The notes below the pieces were generated by a model. It made no database searches. It saw only the letters and a list, made by a program, of their open reading frames with translations, and was not told where the DNA came from. The position numbers were made by a program, and so were the translations under genes. From Patellaria atrata CBS 101060 (Eukaryota > Ascomycota > Dothideomycetes > Patellariales > Patellariaceae): DNA of 64,000 nt. Positions 23,736 through 35,950 of the stretch are shown piece after piece; the first letter of the stretch is position 1; each line of letters begins with the position of its first letter. The stretch spans positions 438,056 to 502,055 of the forward strand of contig MU006090.1 of NCBI GenBank assembly GCA_010093705.1. The letters are read 5' to 3'.

Positions 23736-24498
23736 GGCTAAGGTTTAGGAAGTTTCGGATATCTGAAGTGCGAGTTGAAAGGGAGATAACTGTTGCTAAA
23801 ATGGATGTACTCTGAATGTGCTGGAGATGGGAACTGACGAGACGGGAATATTTCAGCGCTACCGCCTAACTGCTCTTCACAAATTTCACTTCCACCACCT
23901 CACATAAAAGAAAATGATGCCGCACATCAATCCTTAAGAATTCTAAAGGAGATTCTAGATAACTATATCAATTTCATCTTTTATTAGCCGTCAAGTAAGG
24001 ACCAAAACAAATCTTGCCCTTTCAATCGACAAATTTACAAGGATTATTTATGCCAAGATTTCGTTCATAGCTGTCACCTACAGGTCAACCTCTAGTCGAG
24101 GGATGCGGGTTGGTTGCGTCACATCCTGCACGTTTTTCTTTTCCAGTTGATCGTCATCTCCTTCTCGTCTCAACACGTCTTCCTACAATCCTCTGTTGCC
24201 TTACACCTTCGACACGTGAGATATTTTGATTTCCTACTTCCTTAAAGTCTCTCCCTAGCACTTTAACATTCTTATTTGCTTAAACTCTCCCTAACAGCAT
24301 AGCGTGGCATGTGGGGTTGTGTTTGGCCTTTCCTTACCCTTGCAGGATCCTTCCCCTCCTCGAAGATACCCATATGACGATTTACAGTTGAGTTTTACGA
24401 ACTGATGATACACTCCACCGAACCTTGACCTCTATACCCACCGACCTAACCTCATCACCTACCTATCCAGACCAGGATAACGGTTACATTCCGCCACT
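23736..24498. promoter_or_regulatory. Divergent intergenic region between the Emi1-like gene and VPS13
   Basis: About 760 bp between two start codons on opposite strands, so it should contain both promoters. A CT-rich segment at about 24130-24300 precedes VPS13. No gene is seen. Confidence 0.5.
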
Positions 24499-27400
24499 AT
24501 GCTCGAGGGACTCGTTGCAAACCTGCTGAACAGGTTCTTGGGCATGTATGTCCAGAACTTTGACCCAAAGCAGCTCAACGTTGGCATATGGTCGGGAGAT
24601 GTTAAACTTCGAAACCTAGAGCTGCGAAGGGAGGCACTTGACCAGCTCAAACTCCCCTTGAACGTCGTTCATGGCCATCTTGGCAGCCTCACAATGTCAA
24701 TACCGTGGTCAAATTTACGCGGCAAACCAGTAAGAGTAAATATTGAAGATGTGTTTCTCCTAGCTGCGCCTAAAGAAGATGCAGAATATAATGCAGAAGA
24801 AGAGGAGAAGAGGGCGCATAACCTAAAGATGGAGAAGCTCGATAGTGCAGAGCTTTTGAAAGAGAGGAATACTGAAGGTATGAGCATGGAAGAACAAAAG
24901 AAGAACCAGAGCTTCGTCGCAAGCTTGACCGCTGCAATCGTGGACAATGTTCAAGTCAGTGTAAAGAACATTCACATCCGATATGAGGACTCGATATCAG
25001 ATCCGGGTCACCCATTCTCCTTAGGTTTTACGCTTGAGGAGTTCAGTGCTGTAAGTACAGATGAGAACTGGAAACCTACGTTCATCCAGGGTGGTGCGCA
25101 ATCCTCCCACAAACTTGCTACGTTAGGTTCCCTTGCCGTGTATTGGAACACAGATACGAAGCTCCTTGGGACTGGCAAAGGGACGCAGTCTAGAGACCAT
25201 CAGGGCGTAGACCGGTCTGAGTTCATTGATAAACTAAAGAGCATGATTGCTCGAGGTGACTCCTCCGAGGAAGCAGCTAAACATCAGTTCGTCCTCAAGC
25301 CCGTTAGCGGCCGAGCGGGGCTCGAGATGGATAAGACTGGAAAAGCCGATCGGCCTAAGGTCAAGGCTCGGTTGTTATTTGATGAACTTGGTTTCATCAT
25401 TGACGAAGATCAGTATCGGGATGCTCTCATGCTGATCGACCTCTTCCATTACTTCATCCGCCACCAGGAGTACAAGAAATTTCAACCTAAGTCAAGACCT
25501 ACAGAGGATCCACGGGCTTGGCTACAGTTTGCAGGAACGGCTGTTTTAGAAAGGATCCACGATCGTAACAAGATATGGAGCTGGGCCTACTTCAAAGAAC
25601 GACGCGATGACCGCATTGCCTATATTAGTCTCTTCAAGAAGAAGAAGAAAGACGAGAAGCTAACACCAGAAGAATTAGAGCAACTGGATAAGTTAGAACG
25701 TAAACTAACCTATGAAGATCTACGCTTCTGGCGATCGCTCGCAAGAAACCAACTTCGAAAGGAGAACGTTGGCGTCATCAAGAAGCAAGAGCCACAGAAG
25801 CAGACGTGGTCCCAATGGGTTTGGGGTGGCGGCAAGAAGCAAGAGCAGCAGCACACAGAAGACGACAGCCAAATGTCTGAACAACAGCGCAAAGAACTGT
25901 ACAATGCTATTGACTGGGACGAGAAGAAGACCCTTGCCGAGGCTATTGATATGCCCAAGGAATATGTAAAGATGCAAGTGGAGATGAGCCTTCGAACAGG
26001 TGGGTTTACTCTAAAGCGTGATCCGCATGGTAAGGGTACAGAAATTCTTCGACTCCTATTCGATTCGTTCAGTACGAAGGTTTTCCAGAGAACAGATTCA
26101 ATGTTAGCGGAAGTGAGTCTTGATGGCATGAGGTTGTACGATGGGACTACTGAGGGTAATCTATTCCCTCAGATTATCACCATCAAGGATGCCCGGCCGG
26201 TCTCTGACGAAAATCGCATCGAGGAACTCAACGATGATGAGACTCCAAAACAGCTAGATGGTGCGACGAATGACGAAAATGAGGAGCCATTTTTCCAACT
26301 CTCGTTCGAGAATAACCCCCTAGATGGCAGTGCGGATACAGCATTGACTATGAAGCTGAAAGCAATGGAAATCGTTTATAACCCGAAGTTCCTAGTAGAA
26401 GTCGCAAAATTCTTCAAGCCACCGGAAAGACATATGGAATCTATTGCTGCTTTGATGGAAACTGCAGGCGAAACTGTAGAGGATATTCGAAAACAGACCC
26501 GTGCGGGTTTGGAATTTGCACTTGAAGAGCATAAGACCATAAACGCTCAGCTTGATCTGCAAGCTCCTCTTATCATCGTTCCTGATTCTGTAACAGAGAA
26601 GAGCAGTATTTGCCTGATAGTGGACGCTGGCCACATAAGTGTTAGCAGCGAACTGGTCGACAAGGATACTATGAAGAACATTCAGTCGAAACAGAAGCAA
26701 CAGTACACAGAGCAAGACTTCAAACGACTCGAGAGCCTTATGTATGACAAGTTCCTGTTGAAGCTAGATTCCACTCAGGTCCTAATCGGCAATTCTATCG
26801 AAGAGACCAGAGCTCAACTGGAAGATAAATCCTCCAAGCAGAACCTTCATCTCATTGACCGTATCAATATGGACTTCACAGTGGAAATATGTATCGTACC
26901 TAAAGGTACTGATCTCACCAAGTTCAAGGTTGTTGGTAATCTGCCTGTATTGCATGCGTCAGTCTCAGACTCAAAGTACAAGAAGCTCATGAAACTTATC
27001 GATGTTGCAATACCGAAGTTCGATAAGGATGAGAAAGAGACGAAGGAAATAGCTTATGGCGCCTCTGGACCATCTAATTTCAAACCAACTAAGAGCCAAG
27101 ATGACCCCATAGGTAGACAGCGAGGCAAATCTTTCCAGTTTTCCGCACAAGATCATGAGCTTGTCATGGAAGAAGATAGCGATGACACCAAAAGCGATGA
27201 TTATAAAAAGGCATCTCAGCCCAAGCAGAAACCAGATGTCAACCTCCGTCAACGGAATTTCGAGTTCAAATTTACCGCAGACAAACTACTTGGGTCGTTA
27301 TACAAGTCTGACCCTGAAGGCAAGAAAGAAGATGAGCTTCTTGTTGAGCTCGTTGCTGAGCGATTTGGTCTCGACTTCTATCAGGAGCCTTTCAATATGG

Positions 27401-30400
27401 TTGCTGAAGTTCGACTTAGCTCTCTAGCAGTTGAGGACCATGTAGATGAAGACCCCTTACCAGAATTCAAAAACCTCATTTCTTCAGAGGATACTGATGG
27501 CACATCTCAAAAGGACTTATTCTCACTCGAATTTGTCAAGGTCAACAAAGATTCGCCTGAATTCATGACTAAATATGAGGGTATTGGGACCAACCTTGAC
27601 GTCTCTGTATCTACCATCAATGTAATCGTAACAAGGAAGACTCTGCTCACCCTTCTTGACTTTGTCCTTCTGACTTTCACCAATTCTGAAACTCAGCAGC
27701 AACAGAAGCAGATTGAATCAAAATCCAAGGACGAGAATGATACTACAGAAGTAGCTCCGCCGCCAACCCAGGATCCGGATAAGATCAGGATCAAAACGAA
27801 TCTTAAGAGAATCGCTATTATTCTTAATAATGACGGAATTCGCCTTGCAACTTTGAGTTTGAACACGGCAGATGTTGCGGTTTTTGTGATGGGCCCCACC
27901 TTAAGAGTTGGTGCCAGATTAGGCAATCTCTCCTTGATCGATGATGTGAATCAAGGTGTATCTGAGGAATCATCCCTACGGCAACTTCTTGCGATCGAAG
28001 GAGATGAGCTTGGAGACTTCAAATATGAGACCTACGATCCGCAGTCGGATGTATATCCCGGTTACGATACTTCTATATACCTGCGCGCAGCCTCTATCAA
28101 AGTAAATTTTATCACTGAACCGTTCAGGAAGATTATGGAGTTCGGTGTAAAGTTCGGTAAGATGCAAGCTATTTTCAACGCTGCTCGCCAGGCTGCGGCA
28201 AACCAAGCGAACCAGATACAGCAAAGGGCGAACAAGATGCACTTTGATATCCTAGTGAATACCCCAATCGTGGTGTTCCCCCGCATGGTCATTAGCGATA
28301 AGCCGGGTCGGGACCTGCTCACTGCTTACTTAGGAGAGATATACGCGAAGAATGAGTTCGTTGCGTTGGACGATTCGGAGCAGTCTGACATTGCCAACAA
28401 GATCATCGCTGGTATCAGGAACGTCCGGATGACCTCGAATCTACATTATGAAGACGATAAATCGGAGGTGCTGGAGCTCATTGATAAAGTTGACATTGAT
28501 TTCAAGATTACCATGGTTGATCACAAAGTAGAGTACAAACGCCCTGATCTGGAGATTGAAGGTTCAATGTCAGACATCCATCTGAGAATCACACAAGAGC
28601 AGATGCAGTTCGGACTAGAACTAGCTAGGTCCATCCCTGCGGCTTTTGCCATACAGGCAGACGAGGATGTCCAAGAAGATGTAGAACAAGAGCTGCCTGA
28701 ATCTGTGGTAGAGCCAGCGAAAGAAGTCTCGGATGAAGAGAGCATTGCCGAAGCTGAGGTGACCACCACGAGTCAGAACCCAGAACTAGGCGTAGGTGAG
28801 GAAAAGTGGACCAAGCTAGACCTAGTCTTCAAAGTGGGCTCCATCGGACTGGAACTGATCAAGGCAAAGGAAGACCAACCAGTTGGGGACCTTGAAGCTG
28901 CCAGCTTATCCAAATTCGCCCTCAACCAGACCAGCGTGAAGCTTCGCATGATCAGTGACGGTGCTCTAGAGTCTGAAGTCCTAATACAATCTTTCACTAT
29001 CAAAGACAGCAGGACTCATGAAACGAACAAGTTCAGGAAGATCATGTCTTTGATAAACAATGATGTTAAACAGCAGTTCATGGCTAGCGTTTCAATTTCT
29101 GGTAGTAAAGAGAGGAACCTCGTTGCCATTTTAACGATTGACAGTCCTAGAATTATCCTCGCTTTAGATTATTTGTTCGCTATCCAGCAGTTCGTCACTT
29201 CTGGCCTTGCTGTAGAAGAGCCTTTGGTGATCGAGGATGAGACTGAAGACGACGCTCTAACAGATCCGGATACTGCGAGTACTCATTCCAATACTGTTGC
29301 TAAGGTCACTGAAGACACAGATGAGAAACCAGTTGAAAACTCCGGCATGAGTATATCATTCCGCGTCAATGTGGTTGATGCACAGATCATTCTCATCGCA
29401 AATCCTGCCATCACTAACTCTGAGGCCATAGTATTGGGTACTAAACAGGTGCTCGTTACCAAACAGCAAGCAATGACACTTCAAGTTGACAAAGTTGGGA
29501 TGTTCCTTTGCCGAATGGATCATTTCGAGACGAATAGACTTCGTATCCTGGATGATTTCAGCATTCAGACATCACTCGACATTCGCAACCAGGGCAAGGA
29601 CTCTTCTCTCACAAGCATAAACGTTAATATTGAGCCGCTTGTGCTACGCCTTTCGCTGAGAGATATCCTACTTGCAATGCAGATCTTCAATCGTGCCTCC
29701 GCAATGAACAGTGATGATAATAAACAACTCAAGGATCAGGAGCCCGAAAAGTTGAAGCAGATCAAGGGAACATCTAAAGTACCTACAAAACAGAGAGGAA
29801 CGTCAACCGCACGGAAGTCCGCGAAGTCGATCAGAACTAAGAACACTTCCACACGTAATCAAAGCACGGCAGTGGATCATCCCGGCTCTACTACGCTCAA
29901 GCGTGAGGAGATGAAAATTCAGCTTGAGGGTATCCGTGTGGTTCTTATTGGTGATCTTCACGAACTTCCAATTTTAGACTGGAGCGTGAAGGAATTCGAT
30001 ATTGACGTTCGGGATTGGTCTGGAGCAATGACTGCTGACACCAATATTGATACATTCTTCAATGTCTACAATTTCTCGAAGTCCGCATGGGAGCCACTCG
30101 TTGAACCTTGGCAATTAGGTTTCCACTTGTCTAAAGAGCAACACCCTGAGAGGATGTCTGTGGATCTGTACTCACGGAAAGCTCTAGAACTCACACTCAC
30201 CTCTGCTACGATTGCCTTGGCGTCAAAATCCGCCCAGTTCCTATCCACTGATGAAGATATTCTATCGAAACCTCGAGGCACGGATGCTCCGTATAGAGTG
30301 CGAAATTATACTGGGTTCGACATTGATATTTGGGCAGCAGAGACTCGTAATGATGATGATGGTGCTGCCGCCAAGCTCACAGATGGAGAAGAAGCTCCCT

Positions 30401-33400
30401 GGCGATTTGAAGACCCTTCCACCACTAGAGAAACTCTTTCACCTGAGGGAGCAAGCGGCATTGTGGGGATTAGATTGCAGGGTAGTGGCTTTGACAGTGT
30501 TGAGAGAATACCTGTCACTCGTGAGGGAGAGGTCCTCTACGACCTGCGTCCACGCCAAGACAAAGTACTGCATCGCTTGTTGGTTGAAGTTACGCTTGGA
30601 GGTGATAATGTGAAGTACATCACTTTCCGCTCACCTCTACTTGTCGAGAATAAGACCCAGATACCAGTTGAGATTGGTGTTTTCAGCCCAGAGGAAGGGC
30701 ATCTTCTCAAGATCGAAAAGATAGCACCAGGCGACGCGAGACCTGCACCAGTTGGTGCTGCTTTTATGCACTCGCTTATTGTCCGCCCAGATCAAGGTTT
30801 TGGATACACTTGGTCTGATCAAAGGCTGTTCTGGAAAGATTTGCTGAAAAAGCCTACGAGGACTATCATGTGCCGTGGCGAACAGGATCAACAGGCCCCT
30901 CCGTTCTACTTCCAAATGCATGCCGCTTTCGACAAGAAGAACTCATTGACAGGGCAAGAGAACCCATTATCTCCTACCAGATATAGCTAACTATCTACTA
31001 GTGTTTACCCCTATATGCGCATACGTCTACATGCTCCGATTGAGGTGCAGAATCTACTTCCCTTCGATTTCAAGTACAGGATCTACGACGAGGACACGAA
31101 AAAGGACTGGACGAACTTCTTGCGCAAAGGAGGCGTCAGTCCCGTTCATGTAGTTGAGCTATCTCATCTTCTCTTATTGAGCGTAGATCTCCAGGATACT
31201 CCATTCAAGCCAAGCAAGTTCGCCGTCGTCAATTCAAATGACCGCGACAATTTCAAAAGAGAACGGACGCTGGAGATCAAAGATGACCAGGATCTCGCCT
31301 TGCGACTAAAGCTCCACTTCTTGTAAGTTTATCTCTGCTTATATAATTCATCTTAGGCGCATACTAACAGATACAGGAATATACCCGATAGTGGCGGTGC
31401 GTTCAAGGTCACTGTTTATAGTCCCTATGTCGTCTTAAATCGAACTGGAATAGAACTGGACGTTCGAAGTAAACAGTTCCTTGGCTCTACTAAAGCGGCC
31501 GCGGGTCAAAGTGTATTTGGAGGTCACGGTGACACCCGGAAACCACTACCCTTTATGTTCAATTTTCCCACCGATGATCGCAAGAATCGTGCTCTTATCA
31601 AAGTTGGGGATTCGGGTTGGAGCAAACCGCAGAGCTTAGATGCCCTCGGAAGCAACTATGATGTCACGCTACCTTCATCATCAGGTCGATCTGAGATGCA
31701 TATTGGTGTGACGGTCGATGAGGGAGAGGGCAAGTATAAACTGACCAAAGTTGTCACGATCGCACCTAGATTCGTGGTTAAGAATAAACTCGGCGAGGAG
31801 ATCAATATTCGGGAACCAGGATCTAGTGAAGTTATGTCACTAAAGAATGGCGATTTGCTGCCTTTAAGGTTTTTGAAGCAGAGCTCTGGACATCAACAGA
31901 TATGTCTATGTTTCCCCGGCATGAACAACCAATGGTCCTCGCCATTCAACATTTCTAATGTTGGCCCCCTTCATGTTAAACTTTCGAAAGCTGGCCAACG
32001 CCAAAAACTCGTGCGGGTCGACATTCTCATGGAAGATGCTACGCTTTTCATACATTGCAGCATTGAAACGAAGCATTGGCCCTTCTCGATGCGTAACGAA
32101 AGCGACACGGAATTCGTCTTTTTCCAAACAAACCCTAACCTAGACGAAGACGAGGAGGACAGAACCTCTGGTTGGCGACCGATCAGGTATAGACTTCCGC
32201 CTCGGAGTATAATGCCGTACGCTTGGGATTATCCAGCCGCAAAGAGTAAAGAGGTGGTGTTAGTGGCCAACAACAAGGAGAGACACGTCAAACTGGCAGA
32301 AATCGGCAATCTGATACCAATGAAGCTACCACCAGTCCAAGGGGGATCGCGTCAAAAAATCATTGACCTTAACGTAGTTGCTGATGGACCAACGCAGACT
32401 CTCGTTCTATCGAACTACAAGCCGTCTAAGAGTATCTACAAACAGAAATCTCCATCGAGAGCATCCGCATCTTCTTCCACTGTCTTTGAGGTTAAGGAGC
32501 AAGATATGGACACGACATTCCAAGCGCAGATCCGGTTTGCAGGCATTGGGCTATCTCTAATCAACAGGCAGCTGAAGGAACTGATATACCTCACATTACG
32601 GGATATTGAGTTTAAATATAGCGACTCCCCATTATATCAGACCGTGAATGCGTCAATAAAATGGATACAAATCGACAACCAGCTCTATGGAGGCATCTTC
32701 CCGATTATTTTCTACCCTAGTGTTGTCCCCAAAACCGGTAAACAATTGGAGGCTCATCCTATATTCAAAGCGATGGTGACCAGGGTCAAAGACGACTCAT
32801 ACGGAGTCCTTTACATCAAATACTTCACTTTCCTAATGCAACAGATGACCATAGAGATCGACGAAGATTTCATATTTGCGTTGCTTGACTTTACCAAAGT
32901 ACCCGGCGCCTCATGGTCAGAAGAGGTGGAAGGCAAGCTTTGGGATGAGGAGCTCGATATTCCCGAACCTAAACAGGAACAATCCAGTCAAGATATCTAC
33001 TTCGAGACTCTGCATCTTCAACCTATGCAGTTCGATCTCTCATTCGTCCGTACCGAGCGTATCAATGCCGAAGATACCATGACTATCCACAATCCATTCA
33101 TGTTTGCCGTTAACGTGTTGACAATGTCCATCGGTAATGTGAACGATGCGCCAATCAAATACAACGCTCTGGTACTCGAGAATGCTCGCGTCTCCATGAA
33201 TGCGCTCTTGGCCAGCATAAAGAGCCATTACGTGCAAGAGTCCGTGAACCAAATACATGTCATCATCGGATCTGCCGACTTCCTCGGTAACCCAGTTGGT
33301 CTCTTCAACAACATCAGCTCCGGCGTCGCAGACATCTTCTACGAACCCTACCAAGGTCTCGTCACCGAAAGACCCCAAGATCTCGGTCTCGGCATCGCAA

Positions 33401-34206
33401 AGGGTGCCTCCTCTTTTGTCAAGAAATCCGTTTTCGGCTTCTCAGACTCTATGGCTAAGTTCACCGGCTCAATGTCCAAGGGCCTCGCCGCTGCCACCAT
33501 GGACAAGGAGTTCCAGAACAAGCGTCGTATGAACCGCGCTCGCAACCGGCCTAAACATGCTCTTTACGGCATCACATCCGGCGGCAACGCCTTCGCAGAG
33601 AGTTTAGCCAGCGGTATCGGCGGATTAGCTCGCCATCCACTCCAAGGTGCTGAAAAGGAGGGTGCCGCCGGCTTCGTCAAGGGAGTCGGTAAGGGTCTCC
33701 TAGGTATCCCGACCAAAGCAGCAATCGGCGCCTTCGACCTCGCATCCAACATGGCCGAGGGCGTCCGCAACACCACGACCGTCTTCGACCAAGAAGGCCT
33801 CGATCGCGTCCGTCTAACGCGCTTCATCGGCCAAGACGGCGTCGTGCGCCCTTACTCGCAACGCGAGGCGCTCGGGCAGTTCTGGCTCAAGACCCTCGAC
33901 TCTGGCAAGCACTTCGACGAGGAGTACATCGCGCACCTGGAGCTGCAGGGGAAAGACATGCTGATCCTGCTGACGTATAATAGTATCTTGCTGGTTAAGA
34001 CGAAGAGGCTGCAGACGGAGTGGGAGGTCAAGCTCAAGGATATACAGACGATCAGTAAGGAGCGTACGGGACTGAGTGTCGTGTTGAAAGGGGGTGTAAA
34101 TGGCCCGTTCGTTCCCGTTGCGGATGAGCAGAGTAGGAATTGGTTTTATAGGCAGGTTGCTGTGGCTGTTAATGCGTTTAATGAGAGGTGGAGTGCTAAG
34201 GGGTGA
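24499..34206 (+). CDS. VPS13: VPS13 bridge-like lipid transfer protein
   Basis: Exons 24499-30953, 31002-31322 and 31377-34206 join to about 3,201 residues, the usual VPS13 size. The N-terminus MLEGLVANLLNRFLGMYV is the chorein motif, followed by the long repeating-beta-groove body. Then comes the VAB adaptor-binding region (repeats such as SPLLVENKTQIPVEIGVF and RLHAPIEVQNLLPFDFKY), the ATG2-C/APT1-like segment (GNPVGLFNNISSGVADIFYE, about residue 2,890) and a PH-like C-terminus. VPS13 moves phospholipids at membrane contact sites (ER, mitochondria, vacuole, endosomes, prospore membrane). Intron 1 has a GC donor (GCAAGA at 30954) and removes a stop at 30988-30990; the spliced frame LTGVYPYMRIRLHAP is uninterrupted. 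Intron 2 may use the AG at 31376 (chosen) or 31370; both keep the frame. Confidence 0.95.
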
Positions 34207-34599
34207 TTTTGGGATGGAAGGTTTGGGTAATTATGGGGGAGTGGGGCCGGAATGATATATGATTATGACTTTCTTCTTTCTTGTATATCTTTCTTAAGGG
34301 CGGGTTATTCTTCCCTTGTAGCATTGATGACGGCGGCAGATTGATATCATATATGTTGCATTCGTGTTATTACCGGAATCACAGCTTGCCGCATCACCTC
34401 GGATAAAGTGACTCGGATTCTAAGGAGTACGCTCTATTCCATGCACCTGAATCATAGCATAGCCATCCCCACTTGTTTCAACCGTATTGTACAAGTATAC
34501 CGGGTAGCCCTTCCCAACACCTCATCCTCACAACTCGTCAAGTCGACTATTCTCGTGTCAACAAAAAACCCCTTTCCCCAGAACAAACCGAACCCCCAA
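34207..34599. other. Convergent 3' flanks of VPS13 and the Dsc2-like gene
   Basis: About 390 bp between stop codons of opposite genes, C-rich on the plus strand near its right end. The minus-strand reading continues open in another frame to about 34452, but no UBA-type domain is recognisable in it. Confidence 0.45.
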
Positions 34600-35577
34600 T
34601 CACCGCCCCCCAACAAAACCCTCAAAAAGCCCCTGTCCCAACGTCCTCCTCCCCTCCCCCTCCCCCTCCCCCTCCCCCGCACCAGCAGCCTCCCCCTCCA
34701 ACCGCCTCCTCAACCCATCAAACCCCTCCCGTCCCGCCTTCTTCTCGCCCACAACCCAACCCGGGACCCGCCATCCAGAACCCGGTAGCGCATCGTTGCG
34801 GAACGCAGACCCAACAGTCCAGCCCACAGCGGCCGTGAGGAGGGAGCCCGGGACCTGCGAGAGCGCGAGTTGCAGCGCGGGGAGGTATGTTAGAGTTTTG
34901 GAGGTTAGGAGGAGGGGCGTCGTTAGGGGGTTTGGGGGACTGTTGGGATTATGGGGGTTAGGGTTTGAGATTGAGGTTGGGTTTGAGGTTGAGAGGGCAA
35001 CCCGGTATTTGTACACGTGCGGGATCGCGGCGTGGTATTGAGCCAGCAGGGCGAAGAGGAGGGGTGTTGGGCCCCCTGGGAGGTGGTTCGCGTGGGTGAA
35101 GGTTAGGGGGCGCAGGAGGAGGGTTAGGAGGAGGGGGGGCAGGAGGGTCGTGTAGGGGAGGGTGGAGAGGAGGAAAGACTGTGTGGGTTGGTTAACTGGA
35201 GTTTGAGGGGCGATGGGAGGAGAGAGGAAAGGGGGAAATGGGACGTACGGCGAACTTGCGCGTGCCCCAGAGCCGCTCAATGGTGCGGAGGTGGTAGAAT
35301 GTCAGCGTGGCGAAGAGGACTTCCGTCGAGTTGGTGTAGCATGCCTATCCCCCGGATATCTTTGTCAGCTCTGGATAATCGAAAGCATGAGGGTTTGTGG
35401 AGTGCGCACCTGCCATGTGAATATTCGCCAGAACTGTCCCCATGGCCATAGGTGCGGGTCGACTTGCAGGTGGAGGTAGTACTTCGTGTCCGTAACGCTG
35501 GCGATGAGGGCGGAGACGACGACGTAAAAGACGATGAATTTGGAGACGGGCGCGCTGGTGAAGCCGGAGGTGATCAT
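34600..35577 (-). CDS. Rhomboid-like membrane protein, Dsc2/UBAC2 type
   Basis: Exons 35577-35410, 35344-35249 and 35178-34600 (introns of 65 and 70 nt, all phase 0) give 280 residues. The N-terminus carries an early membrane helix, then [20 protein letters not shown] and [20 protein letters not shown], the hallmark of rhomboid-derived pseudoproteases such as Dsc2 (a subunit of the Golgi Dsc E3 ligase that activates SREBP) and UBAC2. Further hydrophobic segments follow ([19 protein letters not shown] and others). The usual C-terminal UBA domain of Dsc2 is not visible; instead the protein ends in a low-complexity Gly-Glu run encoded by a CCCCTC repeat near 34650-34680. Either the UBA is lost, or a further 3' exon was missed, or this is a different rhomboid paralogue. 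The rhomboid-like core is well supported. Confidence 0.68.
34648..34682. repeat. CCCCTC hexamer repeat inside the Dsc2-like coding sequence
   Basis: About five imperfect copies of a CCCCTC/CCTCCC unit, encoding Gly-Glu repeats on the minus strand. Slippage here could change the length of the protein tail. Confidence 0.7.
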
Positions 35578-35950
35578 GGTGGGTTGCGAGGAGGAGGCAT
35601 TGTTTCGTTTGTTTTTAATGGTTTGGAGATGGGAGGATTTCGGTTACGTAGCTTTTCGAGTTGGAGGGGATCAGATGTCAAAGCTTTTGTTTACGAAGAA
35701 TAGAATTATAGTGTATAAGTTAGGGAGAGAATTATAGATGGTACTGTGCTTCCTGATCGTAATTTACTTTTGATTCTATAGTTTTAATCTCTCGGACCTT
35801 GACTTTTGAGTAGATTTCATAAACCGCTTTTACCCCCAGATCAATTCCAGTTCTAAGCCATCTCCGATATCTTGTAAAGCAATCAATTGACTTCTCATTC
35901 ATAATAGCGTGTCCTTTCCATTTCCTTTCAGATTAGCATCGTGACCTACC
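35578..35950. other. Intergenic region upstream of the Dsc2-like gene
   Basis: About 370 bp, AT-rich toward 35700-35900. It holds the Dsc2-like promoter and the 3' flank of the cyclodeaminase-like gene. Nothing else is seen. Confidence 0.5.
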
